Shown here piece by piece: positions 35,470 through 42,786 of a stretch of DNA of 64,000 bases. The notes under the pieces were generated by a model that saw nothing but the letters and a program-made list of their open reading frames with translations, had not been told where the DNA came from and ran no database searches. This stretch comes from JADGRB01 sp963835825. GTDB lineage: Bacteria > Myxococcota_A > Polyangia > Fen-1088. The position numbers and the translations under genes were made by a program. The first letter of the stretch is position 1, and each line of letters begins with the position of its first letter. Location of the stretch: contig CAWIGZ010000001.1 of the NCBI GenBank assembly GCA_963835825.1, positions 1,364,001-1,428,000 on the forward strand, written 5' to 3'.

Positions 35470-35769
35470 GCGGCGAATTAAAACGTAAAGTGGCTGCGCC
35501 GTCGACCTGATCGGCATCCGGCCGACCGCAATTCGCGCTTTTCGAGATCGGCTCACGCAATCGACATGACCGTCGATTTTTTTTGTTTTTTGGAGGTCGC
35601 AAAAGCCGAGAAGCCGGAGTCGCGTCAATCGACCTTCTCGTTGTTGTTGAAGATCGGGTCGAATTCATGGCACGTGGCGCGAATGGAGTGCTGTTTGATC
35701 TCGAAGGGGGCGACGCGTGTGTGATAACGTGACTTTTCTCTCTCTCCCCCTGGATCCCGGTAGCTGTTC
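35470..35769. promoter_or_regulatory. 300-bp divergent intergenic region of the lipid-handling locus
   Basis: This gap separates the starts of the lipoprotein/FadL/MMPL operon (minus) and the ketoacyl synthase operon (plus), so promoters for both should lie here. It is AT-richer than the rest of the window, with a T run near 35578-35596. I see no convincing pair of -35 and -10 boxes and no RNA gene. Confidence 0.5.
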
Positions 35770-36807
35770 TTGAGCCTGCCTGAACTGTATCTGTCGAAGC
35801 CGGGCGTGGCGCTGCCCGCGACGGCCGTCGACAACGCCGAAGTCATCCGACGGGTGCGCGCGCGCTTCAAGGGAAGCGATGCGGAGTTCGCGGTCATCGC
35901 CTCGGCCATCGAGCACGTCTTCGGCCTGTGCAAGACGCGGGTGCGGTACCTCGAGCCGGACGAGCGGCAGGGCATCGTCGCCGACTACGCCGTCCGGGCG
36001 GCCAAGGACTGTCTCGAGGTCAACGGGGTCTCCCTCGACGAGGTCGACCTGGTGATCTGCGGCGGGATCGCCCGCCAGTACTTCGAACCGGCGACGGCGA
36101 TGGAGGTCGCCGCCAAGCTCGGCCTCAAGAAGACGCACGCCTTCGACGTCACCGCCGCCTGCGTCGGCCACCTGGAGGCGATCCAGACGGCCGCGGGCTA
36201 CCTGGCGCTTCATCCGAGCTATCGCACCGCGCTGGTCTGCACGGCGGAGCTGTCCGGGCCTTTCCTGAGCTACGACATTCAGACTGTCCGCGACCTGCAG
36301 ATGAAGACCGCCGGGTTGACGATCGGCAACGCGGCCGCCTGCATGCTGGTGCGCCGAATTCCGTTTCCGGGAGGGGGAATCCGGTTGATGGCGGTCAACA
36401 CCTTCACCGCCCCCGATCATTGGCACCTCTGTCAGGTGCCGATTGGCGGCACGTTGGTCTCTTCTTCGGTTGAGCTGATGAGGCTCGGCAAGTACATTCC
36501 CCCCTGGGTCACCGAACGGCTGGCCGCGCTGGGGCTCAGTCCCGGCGACATCGCCCACTACGTCTTTCATCAACCGAGTGAGATCATGGTGCGCAAGATC
36601 TTCGACGACATCGGGGTCGATCAGGACAAAGGCGTCTACACGCATGCCCGCTACGGCAACACCGCCAGCGCCAGCATCGGCGTGACGTACCGGACGCTGC
36701 TGGAAGAGCGGTCGTTGAAGCGCGGCGAGAAGATCGTTCTCGGCAGCGCCGCGGCCGGCTACTCGATGGTGATGGCGACGGGCGAGTGGACCGGGTCCGC
36801 GGGTTAG
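35770..36807 (+). CDS. 3-oxoacyl-ACP synthase III-like (KAS III/FabH family)
   Basis: A 345-residue thiolase-fold enzyme that condenses an acyl-CoA with malonyl-ACP or a related donor. The catalytic triad is visible: Cys131 in FDVTAACVGHLEAI, His267 in VFHQPSEIMVRKIF and Asn297 in YGNTASASIGV. A C-terminal GSAAAGYSMVMA stands for the family's GxGxxY/W end. The start is a TTG, because an in-frame TAG lies nine bases upstream. It is followed after seven bases by an outer-membrane protein gene and then a LolA-like gene, so it probably serves a dedicated envelope lipid or acyl product rather than bulk fatty acid synthesis. The OleA-type branch of this superfamily is an alternative. Confidence 0.85.
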   Translation: MSLPELYLSKPGVALPATAVDNAEVIRRVRARFKGSDAEFAVIASAIEHVFGLCKTRVRYLEPDERQGIVADYAVRAAKDCLEVNGVSLDEVDLVICGGIARQYFEPATAMEVAAKLGLKKTHAFDVTAACVGHLEAIQTAAGYLALHPSYRTALVCTAELSGPFLSYDIQTVRDLQMKTAGLTIGNAAACMLVRRIPFPGGGIRLMAVNTFTAPDHWHLCQVPIGGTLVSSSVELMRLGKYIPPWVTERLAALGLSPGDIAHYVFHQPSEIMVRKIFDDIGVDQDKGVYTHARYGNTASASIGVTYRTLLEERSLKRGEKIVLGSAAAGYSMVMATGEWTGSAG

Positions 36808-36814
36808 ACGGTCG

Positions 36815-38389
36815 ATGAAGCTCTTCGTCAGCCTGGCGTTGCTGCTCTGCTGCGCGGGGGCGCGCATGGCGCGGGCCGACAGCGACGGCGGCGCGCCTCC
36901 GGCGGCGCCACCCGCGCCCGGCGCCCAGCCGGCCGGACAGCCGGCCCCAGAGCCAAGCGAAGAACCGACCGTCGAGCCGTCCGTTGAATCGGGTGGGGCG
37001 GGCCTCTTCGAACAGAGCAGCGCCGCGGCGGCGCCGCCCAGCGCCAGCGCCGCGGCACCTGCGGCCGCCGCCGGGCCGTTCACCCTGACGGGATATGTCC
37101 GGGGCGACATGTTCGCCGGCAAGGTCTCGGGTGCCGACGCCGCCGAGATGAAGGCCGGCTACGGCGAGCTGGATCTGACGGTGCGAACTGCGAAGGAGAC
37201 CTACGGCGACGGTTTTGCCGAGGCGCGCATCCGCTATGGCCTGCAGGCGGACGGTCTGCAGACGACGACCGTCGATCTGCGCGAAGCCTACGTCAACGCC
37301 TACCTCGGTCCGCTCGATCTGCGGCTCGGCCAGCAGATCATCGTCTGGGGACGCGCCGACGCGCTCAACCCCACCAACAACCTCACGCCGGTCGACTTCC
37401 GGATCCACTCTCCGCTCGAGGACGACATTCGCATCGGCAACGCCGGCGCGCGCGCCTCCCTGCGCTTCGCTCCCTTTCGGCTGGAAGGGGTCTGGATGCC
37501 GCTCTACCTGCCGACCGAGCTGCCGGCCGTTCAGCTGCCGCAGTACGTCTCCTATGGTGCACCGGCCTTCGCGTTGCAGCCGCCGACGAATCTGAAGAAC
37601 GGAACCGAGGGGGCACGTTTGCACCTCGAGCTGCCGGCCTTAGACATGTCGGTTTCATACGTGCACGGCTTGGCACTCTTGCCGGGCCTCACGATGACCG
37701 GTGTGACCTTGACAGCTGACCCGACCACGGGGACGCCGAACCCGCTGATTCCGCCGTCGATCCTCATCTCGCGCACCCCCTACGAACAGCAGGTGTTGGG
37801 GTTCGACTTCTCGACGACGCTGGGTGAGTTCGGGACGCTGCGCGGCGAGGCAGCTTACCGGCGCCCCTACAACTGGGCGGGGCCGGCCGACCATCACATC
37901 GCCTACCCGGACCTCCAGTACACGGTCGGCGCCGACCACACCTTTGGCTCGCTGAGCATCATTGTGCAGTACATGGGGCGCTACGTGTTCGACTGGGTGA
38001 AGCAGAACGGGTCAATGATGCCGCTCGATCCTTCGGTGCTCCCCTCGCAGCGGATGCCGGCCGATTTGAGGAACGTCACCGACATCGTGACCGCGACGCT
38101 GGCCAAACAGAACCAGATCCTGTTCTCGCAAACCGCCCAGATTCAACACCTGGCCACGCTGCGCTTCGAGTGGCTGGCGCTGCACGAGACGCTGTCGATC
38201 TCGTCGCTCTGTCTCTACAACTTCACGACGCGCGAGTGGCTCGTCACGCCGCGGATCGGCTACCACCTGTCCGACGCGATCACGATGTACGCCGGCGCGC
38301 AGGTGTTCCACGGGCCGGCCGACACGCTGTTCGGCATCATCGACGCCCAGCTTTCGGCGGGCTACGCCGAGCTGCGCTATACCTTCTGA
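36815..38389 (+). CDS. DUF1302-like outer-membrane protein
   Basis: A 524-residue protein with a signal peptide (MKLFVSLALLLCCAGARMARA) and a Pro/Ala/Glu-rich linker of about 60 residues. A beta-barrel follows with YVRGDMFAGKVSG, the DLREAYVNAYLGPLDLRLGQQIIVWGR segment and ADALNPTNNLTPVDFR. The LRxGrQxxxWG and NPxxNLTP pattern is that of DUF1302 outer-membrane proteins. Many alternating strands run to the C-terminal YAELRYTF, which ends in Phe like most barrels. DUF1302 genes are often found beside an MMPL exporter and a LolA-like gene, as here. It probably forms the outer-membrane part of that pathway. Confidence 0.85.
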   Translation: MKLFVSLALLLCCAGARMARADSDGGAPPAAPPAPGAQPAGQPAPEPSEEPTVEPSVESGGAGLFEQSSAAAAPPSASAAAPAAAAGPFTLTGYVRGDMFAGKVSGADAAEMKAGYGELDLTVRTAKETYGDGFAEARIRYGLQADGLQTTTVDLREAYVNAYLGPLDLRLGQQIIVWGRADALNPTNNLTPVDFRIHSPLEDDIRIGNAGARASLRFAPFRLEGVWMPLYLPTELPAVQLPQYVSYGAPAFALQPPTNLKNGTEGARLHLELPALDMSVSYVHGLALLPGLTMTGVTLTADPTTGTPNPLIPPSILISRTPYEQQVLGFDFSTTLGEFGTLRGEAAYRRPYNWAGPADHHIAYPDLQYTVGADHTFGSLSIIVQYMGRYVFDWVKQNGSMMPLDPSVLPSQRMPADLRNVTDIVTATLAKQNQILFSQTAQIQHLATLRFEWLALHETLSISSLCLYNFTTREWLVTPRIGYHLSDAITMYAGAQVFHGPADTLFGIIDAQLSAGYAELRYTF

Positions 38390-38413
38390 CCTGACCACCA
38401 ACGAGGACGCCAC

Positions 38414-39211
38414 ATGCACACCCGCCGCTTGCTGTTCGCGATGCTCGCCTTGCTGCTCTCCGGAACGGCGCAGGCCGAAAAGGGTCCCTCGGCCCGCGAG
38501 ATCATGGACAAGGTGACCACCACCCGAAAGCTCGACGGCTCGGAGGCGGTCATCAAGATGACGGTGCTGGGCGAGGGCGGCCAGGCGCGCGAGCGCGAGA
38601 TCTCGATGGCCACCAAGCTGTACGACGGCGGCAAGACGGAGAAGCGCATCTACCGCTTCCTGTCGCCGGCCGACGTCCAGGGGACGGGGATCCTGGTCTA
38701 CGACTACGAGTCGAAGCCGGACGACGTCTGGATCTACCTGCCGGCGCTGCGCAAGACGCGGCGGGTGGTCAGCACCCAGCGGTCCCAGAGCTTCATGGGG
38801 AGCGAGTTCTCCTACGGCGATCTGAACATCCCGTCGCTCGACGACTTCAACTACACGCTGGTCAAGGAAGAGCCGATGGGGGGCGAGCCCTGCTACGTCA
38901 TCGACCTGGCGCCGAAGACCAAGGAGATCGCCGACGCCGAGGGCTACTCGAAGAAGACCTACTGGGTGAGCAAGGCCAAGATGGCCGTCGTGCGGGGGCT
39001 CTACTACGACAAGGACGGCAAGCTGCTCAAGGAGCTCATCGCCCAGAACATCAAGCTGCTCGACCCGAAGAACAAGCGTTACCGGGCGATGCACATGGAG
39101 ATGATCAACAAGCAGAACGGGCGCAAGTCGGTGTTCGACACCAAGAAGGTCGCCTTCTCGCCGAACACCAAGGACGAATACTTCACCACCGCCTACCTCG
39201 AACGCAGCTAA
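38414..39211 (+). CDS. Outer-membrane lipoprotein-sorting-like protein (LolA-like)
   Basis: A 265-residue periplasmic protein. A signal peptide (LLFAMLALLLSGTAQA) is followed by EKGPSAREIMDKVTTTRKLDGSEAVIKMTVLGEGG. Strand repeats then include TEKRIYRFLSPADVQGTGILVYDYESKPDDVWIYLPALRKTRRV and SFMGSEFSYGDLNIPSLDDFNY. That GTGxL-DDxWxYLPAL-RRV and MGSxFSYxDL pattern marks the LolA-fold family annotated as outer membrane lipoprotein-sorting protein. Such proteins shuttle a lipid-like cargo in the periplasm, typically for an MMPL exporter. It is the last gene of the plus-strand operon; AT-rich sequence and an RBS-like GAGGA precede its ATG. Confidence 0.88.
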   Translation: MHTRRLLFAMLALLLSGTAQAEKGPSAREIMDKVTTTRKLDGSEAVIKMTVLGEGGQAREREISMATKLYDGGKTEKRIYRFLSPADVQGTGILVYDYESKPDDVWIYLPALRKTRRVVSTQRSQSFMGSEFSYGDLNIPSLDDFNYTLVKEEPMGGEPCYVIDLAPKTKEIADAEGYSKKTYWVSKAKMAVVRGLYYDKDGKLLKELIAQNIKLLDPKNKRYRAMHMEMINKQNGRKSVFDTKKVAFSPNTKDEYFTTAYLERS

Positions 39212-39271
39212 CCCCTCTCCGCCGCGCTCCGCCCCCGCCCGCCCGGGGCTCCGCTCCGCTCAACCCCGGGG

Positions 39272-39301
39272 GCTCCGCTCCGCTCAACTCTTCGGCGGGG
39301 G
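39272..39301. repeat. Outer inverted-repeat arm, left
   Basis: A 30-base arm perfectly complementary to 39780-39809. It consists of CTCCGCTCCGCTCAAC followed by TCTTCGGCGGGGG. The CTCCGCTCCGCTC part also recurs directly at about 39249 and 39302. Confidence 0.9.
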
Positions 39302-39327
39302 CTCCGCTCCGCTCGGTTCACTTGGGG

Positions 39328-39442
39328 GCGGTGGGGGCCGGGTGACTCCTCGGCCTCCGCACCTAAAAGGTTGGAATCGTCGGGCGGAACAACAGAGCCG
39401 CCCTCCTCAGCTCCGGCCGAGGAGTCACCCGGCCCCCACCGC
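39328..39442 (-). repeat. Structured element E1: 59-base core in a 28-bp stem
   Basis: Arms 39328-39355 and 39415-39442 are perfectly complementary over 28 bases. They enclose a 59-base core (39356-39414) that is nearly identical, in reverse complement, to the core of E2 at 39695-39753. Inside the core GGGCGG and CCGCCC can form a further 6-bp hairpin with a 10-base loop. No protein-coding signal is seen. The strand is set so that E1 and E2 read the same way; which strand is used, if any, is unknown. Confidence 0.85.
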
Positions 39443-39667
39443 GCGCGCGTTTCACCTCGGCTCCACTGCGCCAGTCACGGCCCTGGTGCAGCTGCACCGG
39501 CCCGATGGCGCGGGCTCCACCGCGCCAGCCCGACGGCACTGCTCACCCGTATGGGCCCGGACGCCGCTGGTCCACCGCACGGTCCCCAAGGCACCCTCAC
39601 GGCATGGGCTCGACCGGGGTCTCTCCGGGGCGGCTTTCGCGCGGAGTGTAGCGTTGCTCTTGGGCAA
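39443..39667. other. Spacer between E1 and E2, no gene seen
   Basis: The 225 bases hold a perfect 14-base palindrome GGTGCAGCTGCACC near 39483-39500 and a GGCGCG/CGCGCC hairpin just after it. Open frames through it have no recognisable protein and run across the inverted repeats, so I do not call a gene. Confidence 0.6.
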
Positions 39668-39780
39668 GCGAGAGGGACGGGTGTTCGGTCGGCCGGAGCT
39701 GAGTCGGGCGGCTCTGTTGTTCCGCCCGACGATTCCAACCTTTTAGGTGCGGAGGCCGACCGAATACCCGTCCCTCTCGC
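39668..39780 (+). repeat. Structured element E2: same core in a different 27-bp stem
   Basis: Arms 39668-39694 and 39754-39780 are complementary over 27 bases with a single G-T pair, which would be a G-U wobble in RNA. They enclose the same 59-base core as E1 (two mismatches). Most of the stem differs from that of E1, so pairing has been kept while sequence changed. The inner GGCC-proximal bases are shared by both copies, giving a 71-base inverted repeat between E1 and E2 (39350-39420 and 39689-39759). Confidence 0.85.
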
Positions 39781-39809
39781 CCCCGCCGAAGAGTTGAGCG
39801 GAGCGGAGC
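39780..39809. repeat. Outer inverted-repeat arm, right
   Basis: Perfect reverse complement of 39272-39301, beginning CCCCCGCCGAAGAG. It abuts the right stem of E2 and runs into the 16-bp tandem repeat. Confidence 0.9.
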
Positions 39810-39864
39810 GGCGGCGGAGCGGAGCGGCGGCGGAGCGGAGCGGCGGCGGAGCGGAGCGGCGGTG
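39801..39864. repeat. Four 16-bp tandem repeats
   Basis: GAGCGGAGCGGCGGCG occurs four times head to tail (the last copy has one change). It ends seven bases before the stop of arylsulfotransferase-like copy 3. It is related to the CTCCGCTCCGCTC direct repeats on the left side of the region. Confidence 0.9.
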
Positions 39865-39871
39865 GGGGGAG

Positions 39872-41521
39872 CTAGTTGGCGGCGAAGGGGGGAGGGGGGC
39901 CGTACATGGTCGCGCGGTGCTCGGAGTAGCCGATGGCGGTGGTGGTGGTGACCTTGCGGAGGAGCGTTCCGGTCTTGGTGATCTCGTGGAAGACGCCGGT
40001 GTCGGAGAACGTCACGTAGAGGTTGCCGTTGGGCAGCTCCTTGACGTCGCCGAAGGTGCTGCAGGCGATCCCGGGGTTGTAGTCGAGCGTCTGCGTCGCG
40101 GTCTTGGCCGAGAGGTTGTACGAAAAGCCGAGGACGTGGGCGTTGCCGCTCTGGTTGTTGTTGAAGATCCAGATGTGGTCGGCGTGCACGTCGTGTCCGT
40201 GCTCCCAGTTCCAGCTCATGCCGCTGAAGTCCGACTGCGTGCCGCCGAAGGTCGCCAGGAGCTTGCCGGCCGGGTAGCTGACCACCGCGACCGTGTTCAG
40301 GAAGAGCATCGAGATCGTGACCGCGTTCATGTCGGGCGAGTACGTGATGTGGTTGGTGTGGGCCATCCCCATCCCCGAGCTGATCAACGTGCCGAAGTCG
40401 GTCGCCTCGTCGTAGATCTTGGTCGACGCGCCGGTGGACACGTTGAGCTCCATGACCTCCTCGGGCGACTTGGTGGTGTTGGCCATCATGTTGTCCATGG
40501 CGAAGTAGACGACGTTCCCGTTGGGGAGGAGCGCGAAGTCGTGGCTGCGGCCGGGGAGATTCCAGGTGGTCCCCGTCCCCATCCCGTCCATGCCGATCCG
40601 GTAGATGACGCCGTTGGTCGACGAGTTGGCGAAGTTGCCGGCGAACATGGACTGGCCGTCGTAGGACATGCGCGCGCGGGAACAGTTGCTCGCCGTCGTG
40701 TTGGTGAGATCGAGGGCCCAGACCAGCGCTCCGTCCTTGTCGAAGACGAAAGCGGTCGTCTTCCCCGTCGATCCGGGGATCCCCGGTGAGCCGGCCAGGC
40801 CGAAGCAGTTGACCGTGAAGCCGCCGCCGGCGTAGAGGGCTGACGCGTTGCTGTCGGTGACCGTGAACACCGGCAGGCCGTTCGGCAGGTACCCCGTCGT
40901 CACCATCTGGACGTTGCTGACGTAGGTCTTGCCGCCCCCTTGCGCCGTGATCCGGACGTAGTACTTGGTGTTCTGCTTCATCCCCAGCAGCAGCGTCCGG
41001 TAGTTGGCCTGCGTCAGGTCGACCGGCGCCTGGTATTCGAAGTTGGTCTGGTCGCGCCCGAAGTCGATCACGGCGCTGTCGATCGACACGTTGACCGACC
41101 AGGTCACGATCTCCACGGTGGCAATGGCCGTGCTCTGGGTGATGTTGATCGTGAACGTCGCCGTCCCGCTCGCTCCGCCGGTGCCGGGGGAGGCGCCCCC
41201 CGTGCCGGGCGCCGCTCCGCCGGTACCCTTCGAGCCGCCGGTAGCGCTCGAGCCGCCGGTGGCGCTCGAGCCGCCCGTTCCCGTCGAGCCGCCGGTGGCG
41301 TTCGAACCGCCTGTTCCGGTCGACCCGCCGGTGGGGTTCGAACCGCCTGTTCCCGTCGACCCGCCGGTGGCGCTCGCGCCGCCGCTGCCGTTCGAGCCGC
41401 CCGCGGCGCCGCCTGTGCCGTCGGAGCCGCCTGACGACTTGCAGGCGGGTGGCGACAATGCGACCAACAGGAGCACGAGCGGAACACAGATCGCGAGGGG
41501 GCGGCGTCGAAGTGAGGTCAT
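39872..41521 (-). CDS. Arylsulfotransferase-like beta-propeller lipoprotein (copy 3)
   Basis: A 549-residue lipoprotein (lipobox ALSPPAC) with a Gly/Thr/Ser linker of about 100 residues. The FN3-like domain reads VNVSIDSAVIDFGRDQTNFEYQAPVDLTQANYRTLLLGMKQNTKYYVRIT, closely parallel to copies 1 and 2. The propeller follows: TAFVFDKDGALVWALDL, RMSYDGQSMFAGNF, HDFALLPNGNVVYFAMD, NWEHGHDVHADHIWIFNNN and EHRATMYGPPP. The HGHDVH segment is a candidate for active-site His. It is intact, unlike copy 2. It follows the PAPS-type sulfotransferase gene on the same strand after 18 bases, so both are probably cotranscribed. Confidence 0.83.
   Translation of the reverse strand: MTSLRRRPLAICVPLVLLLVALSPPACKSSGGSDGTGGAAGGSNGSGGASATGGSTGTGGSNPTGGSTGTGGSNATGGSTGTGGSSATGGSSATGGSKGTGGAAPGTGGASPGTGGASGTATFTINITQSTAIATVEIVTWSVNVSIDSAVIDFGRDQTNFEYQAPVDLTQANYRTLLLGMKQNTKYYVRITAQGGGKTYVSNVQMVTTGYLPNGLPVFTVTDSNASALYAGGGFTVNCFGLAGSPGIPGSTGKTTAFVFDKDGALVWALDLTNTTASNCSRARMSYDGQSMFAGNFANSSTNGVIYRIGMDGMGTGTTWNLPGRSHDFALLPNGNVVYFAMDNMMANTTKSPEEVMELNVSTGASTKIYDEATDFGTLISSGMGMAHTNHITYSPDMNAVTISMLFLNTVAVVSYPAGKLLATFGGTQSDFSGMSWNWEHGHDVHADHIWIFNNNQSGNAHVLGFSYNLSAKTATQTLDYNPGIACSTFGDVKELPNGNLYVTFSDTGVFHEITKTGTLLRKVTTTTAIGYSEHRATMYGPPPPFAAN
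41160..41450 (-). repeat. Gly/Thr/Ser linker low-complexity repeat
   Basis: GCCGCCGGTGGCGCTCGA-type units repeat through the linker of arylsulfotransferase-like copy 3 and encode ATGGS and GTGGSN blocks. Confidence 0.85.
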
Positions 41522-41539
41522 GCGCTAAGTTCTCCTAGG

Positions 41540-42682
41540 TCAACGGGCGGCGGCGGGGGCCGGCGCCCGGGCGGAGGTCGGAAGCTTCAGCGGGGGAAGG
41601 AAGGTGTCGTAGAAGAAGGCGCAGTCACGCCGGATCTGCTCCTCGGTGAGGCCGAACTTCTCGAGGTCGTACTTGTGCTCCGACTCGTACTGGCGCTGCT
41701 TCTCGCCGCGCTTGGCGACGGTGGCGCGCAGCTTGGGCGTCATCTCGTGCCCGAGGAACTTGCACATGTCGTCCATCATCCCCTCGAAGTCGGCCATCAT
41801 CCGGTCGTAGCGGACGATGAAGACGCGGTTCTTGTCGATGAGGCCGCCGGTCCAGTCCTCGTGGAACTTCTGCAGCAAGAGGACCCACGCCTTGTACATC
41901 CGGTCGAGCCAGCGCTTGCGCACCGGCTCGGGGAGCGACCAGAACCCCACCGCGCGATCGAGCACGCCGATGACCAGGCTCATCGAGCTGGGGATCACCG
42001 AGAGCGGATCGCGCGCCATGTACAGGATCTGCGCCTCCGGCACCTGCTCGAGGAACTGCGGCAGGCGGACCGCCAGCGAGAACAGCTTGGCGATGTTGCG
42101 CTCCGAGTTGTGGAGCACGAGGCTGCGGCGCCAGAGCGCGTCCAGCCAGGCGGCGTCGCGCTTCGAGGTGTCGCGGACGCGCGGGTCGAACCAGGAGAGG
42201 AGATCTTCGTCGTCGAACGACAGGAAGAACCCATAGAGAAAGAAGCCGTCGAGGTACCGGAACAGCACCCCGACGTCGTCGGTCTCGACCGAGCTGAGGC
42301 TGGTCTGATGGGCGTCGGTCGAGTGGTACTTGGCGGGGCTGATCTTCTCGAGCAGCGGGAGAAGGGGGCGCAACATCTTTTGCAACGTGAGCGACGGGTA
42401 GAGCATCAAGAACAGCTCCATCCCCGAGCCGAACCCCTCGTCGGCCAGGAAGCGCTGCAGGAACGTGGTCCCCGTTCGCGGGTTGCCGACCAGCACGATG
42501 GGTCGGTTGGCGCGCGTCTTCCGCAGGCGCGGGAAGAAGACGTTGTCGAGCGCCATCGCCAGCGCGACGAACGTCCGGACGCACCCAAAAAGCACCGCGA
42601 TGAAGAGCGGCGCAACCTTGACGCCGAAGGTCCGCCGCAGCACGCGGTAGACCCGGCCCATTCGAGAAAAGATGCTGTTCAT
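41540..42682 (-). CDS. PAPS-dependent sulfotransferase family protein
   Basis: A 380-residue protein. A hydrophobic N-terminal segment (VAPLFIAVLFGCVRTFVALAMAL) suggests membrane attachment. The 5'-phosphosulfate loop is PIVLVGNPRTGTTFLQRFLADEGFG, and the 3'-phosphate-binding region is ILYMARDPLSVIPSSMSL; RVFIVRYDRMMADFEGMM and LGHEMTPKLRATV follow. This is the layout of the sulfotransferase family that transfers sulfate from PAPS to lipids or carbohydrates. PAPS could come from cysD/cysNC at 15281. The ATG at 42682 is preceded by GGAG; a longer start at 42706 is less likely. It lies 18 bases upstream of arylsulfotransferase-like copy 3. Confidence 0.88.
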   Translation of the reverse strand: MNSIFSRMGRVYRVLRRTFGVKVAPLFIAVLFGCVRTFVALAMALDNVFFPRLRKTRANRPIVLVGNPRTGTTFLQRFLADEGFGSGMELFLMLYPSLTLQKMLRPLLPLLEKISPAKYHSTDAHQTSLSSVETDDVGVLFRYLDGFFLYGFFLSFDDEDLLSWFDPRVRDTSKRDAAWLDALWRRSLVLHNSERNIAKLFSLAVRLPQFLEQVPEAQILYMARDPLSVIPSSMSLVIGVLDRAVGFWSLPEPVRKRWLDRMYKAWVLLLQKFHEDWTGGLIDKNRVFIVRYDRMMADFEGMMDDMCKFLGHEMTPKLRATVAKRGEKQRQYESEHKYDLEKFGLTEEQIRRDCAFFYDTFLPPLKLPTSARAPAPAAAR

Positions 42683-42786
42683 GTCCTGTCTCCACCTCGC
42701 CCCCAAACTACCTGGAGGGCCGGTCTAACGCAGTAGCAGAGGAGGGCTGAAAAGGGTCAGTCGATGTGCAGTATCGCTGCGAGCGG

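Noticed and set aside
35668..35683. Sigma-54-like box TGGCAC...GC upstream of the ketoacyl synthase gene
   Set aside because: The GG and GC elements are not ten bases apart as required, and no enhancer-binding regulator lies nearby.
39371..40789. Open frame of 472 codons crossing the inverted repeats
   Set aside because: It runs through both arms and antisense to arylsulfotransferase-like copy 3 and has no protein-like features.
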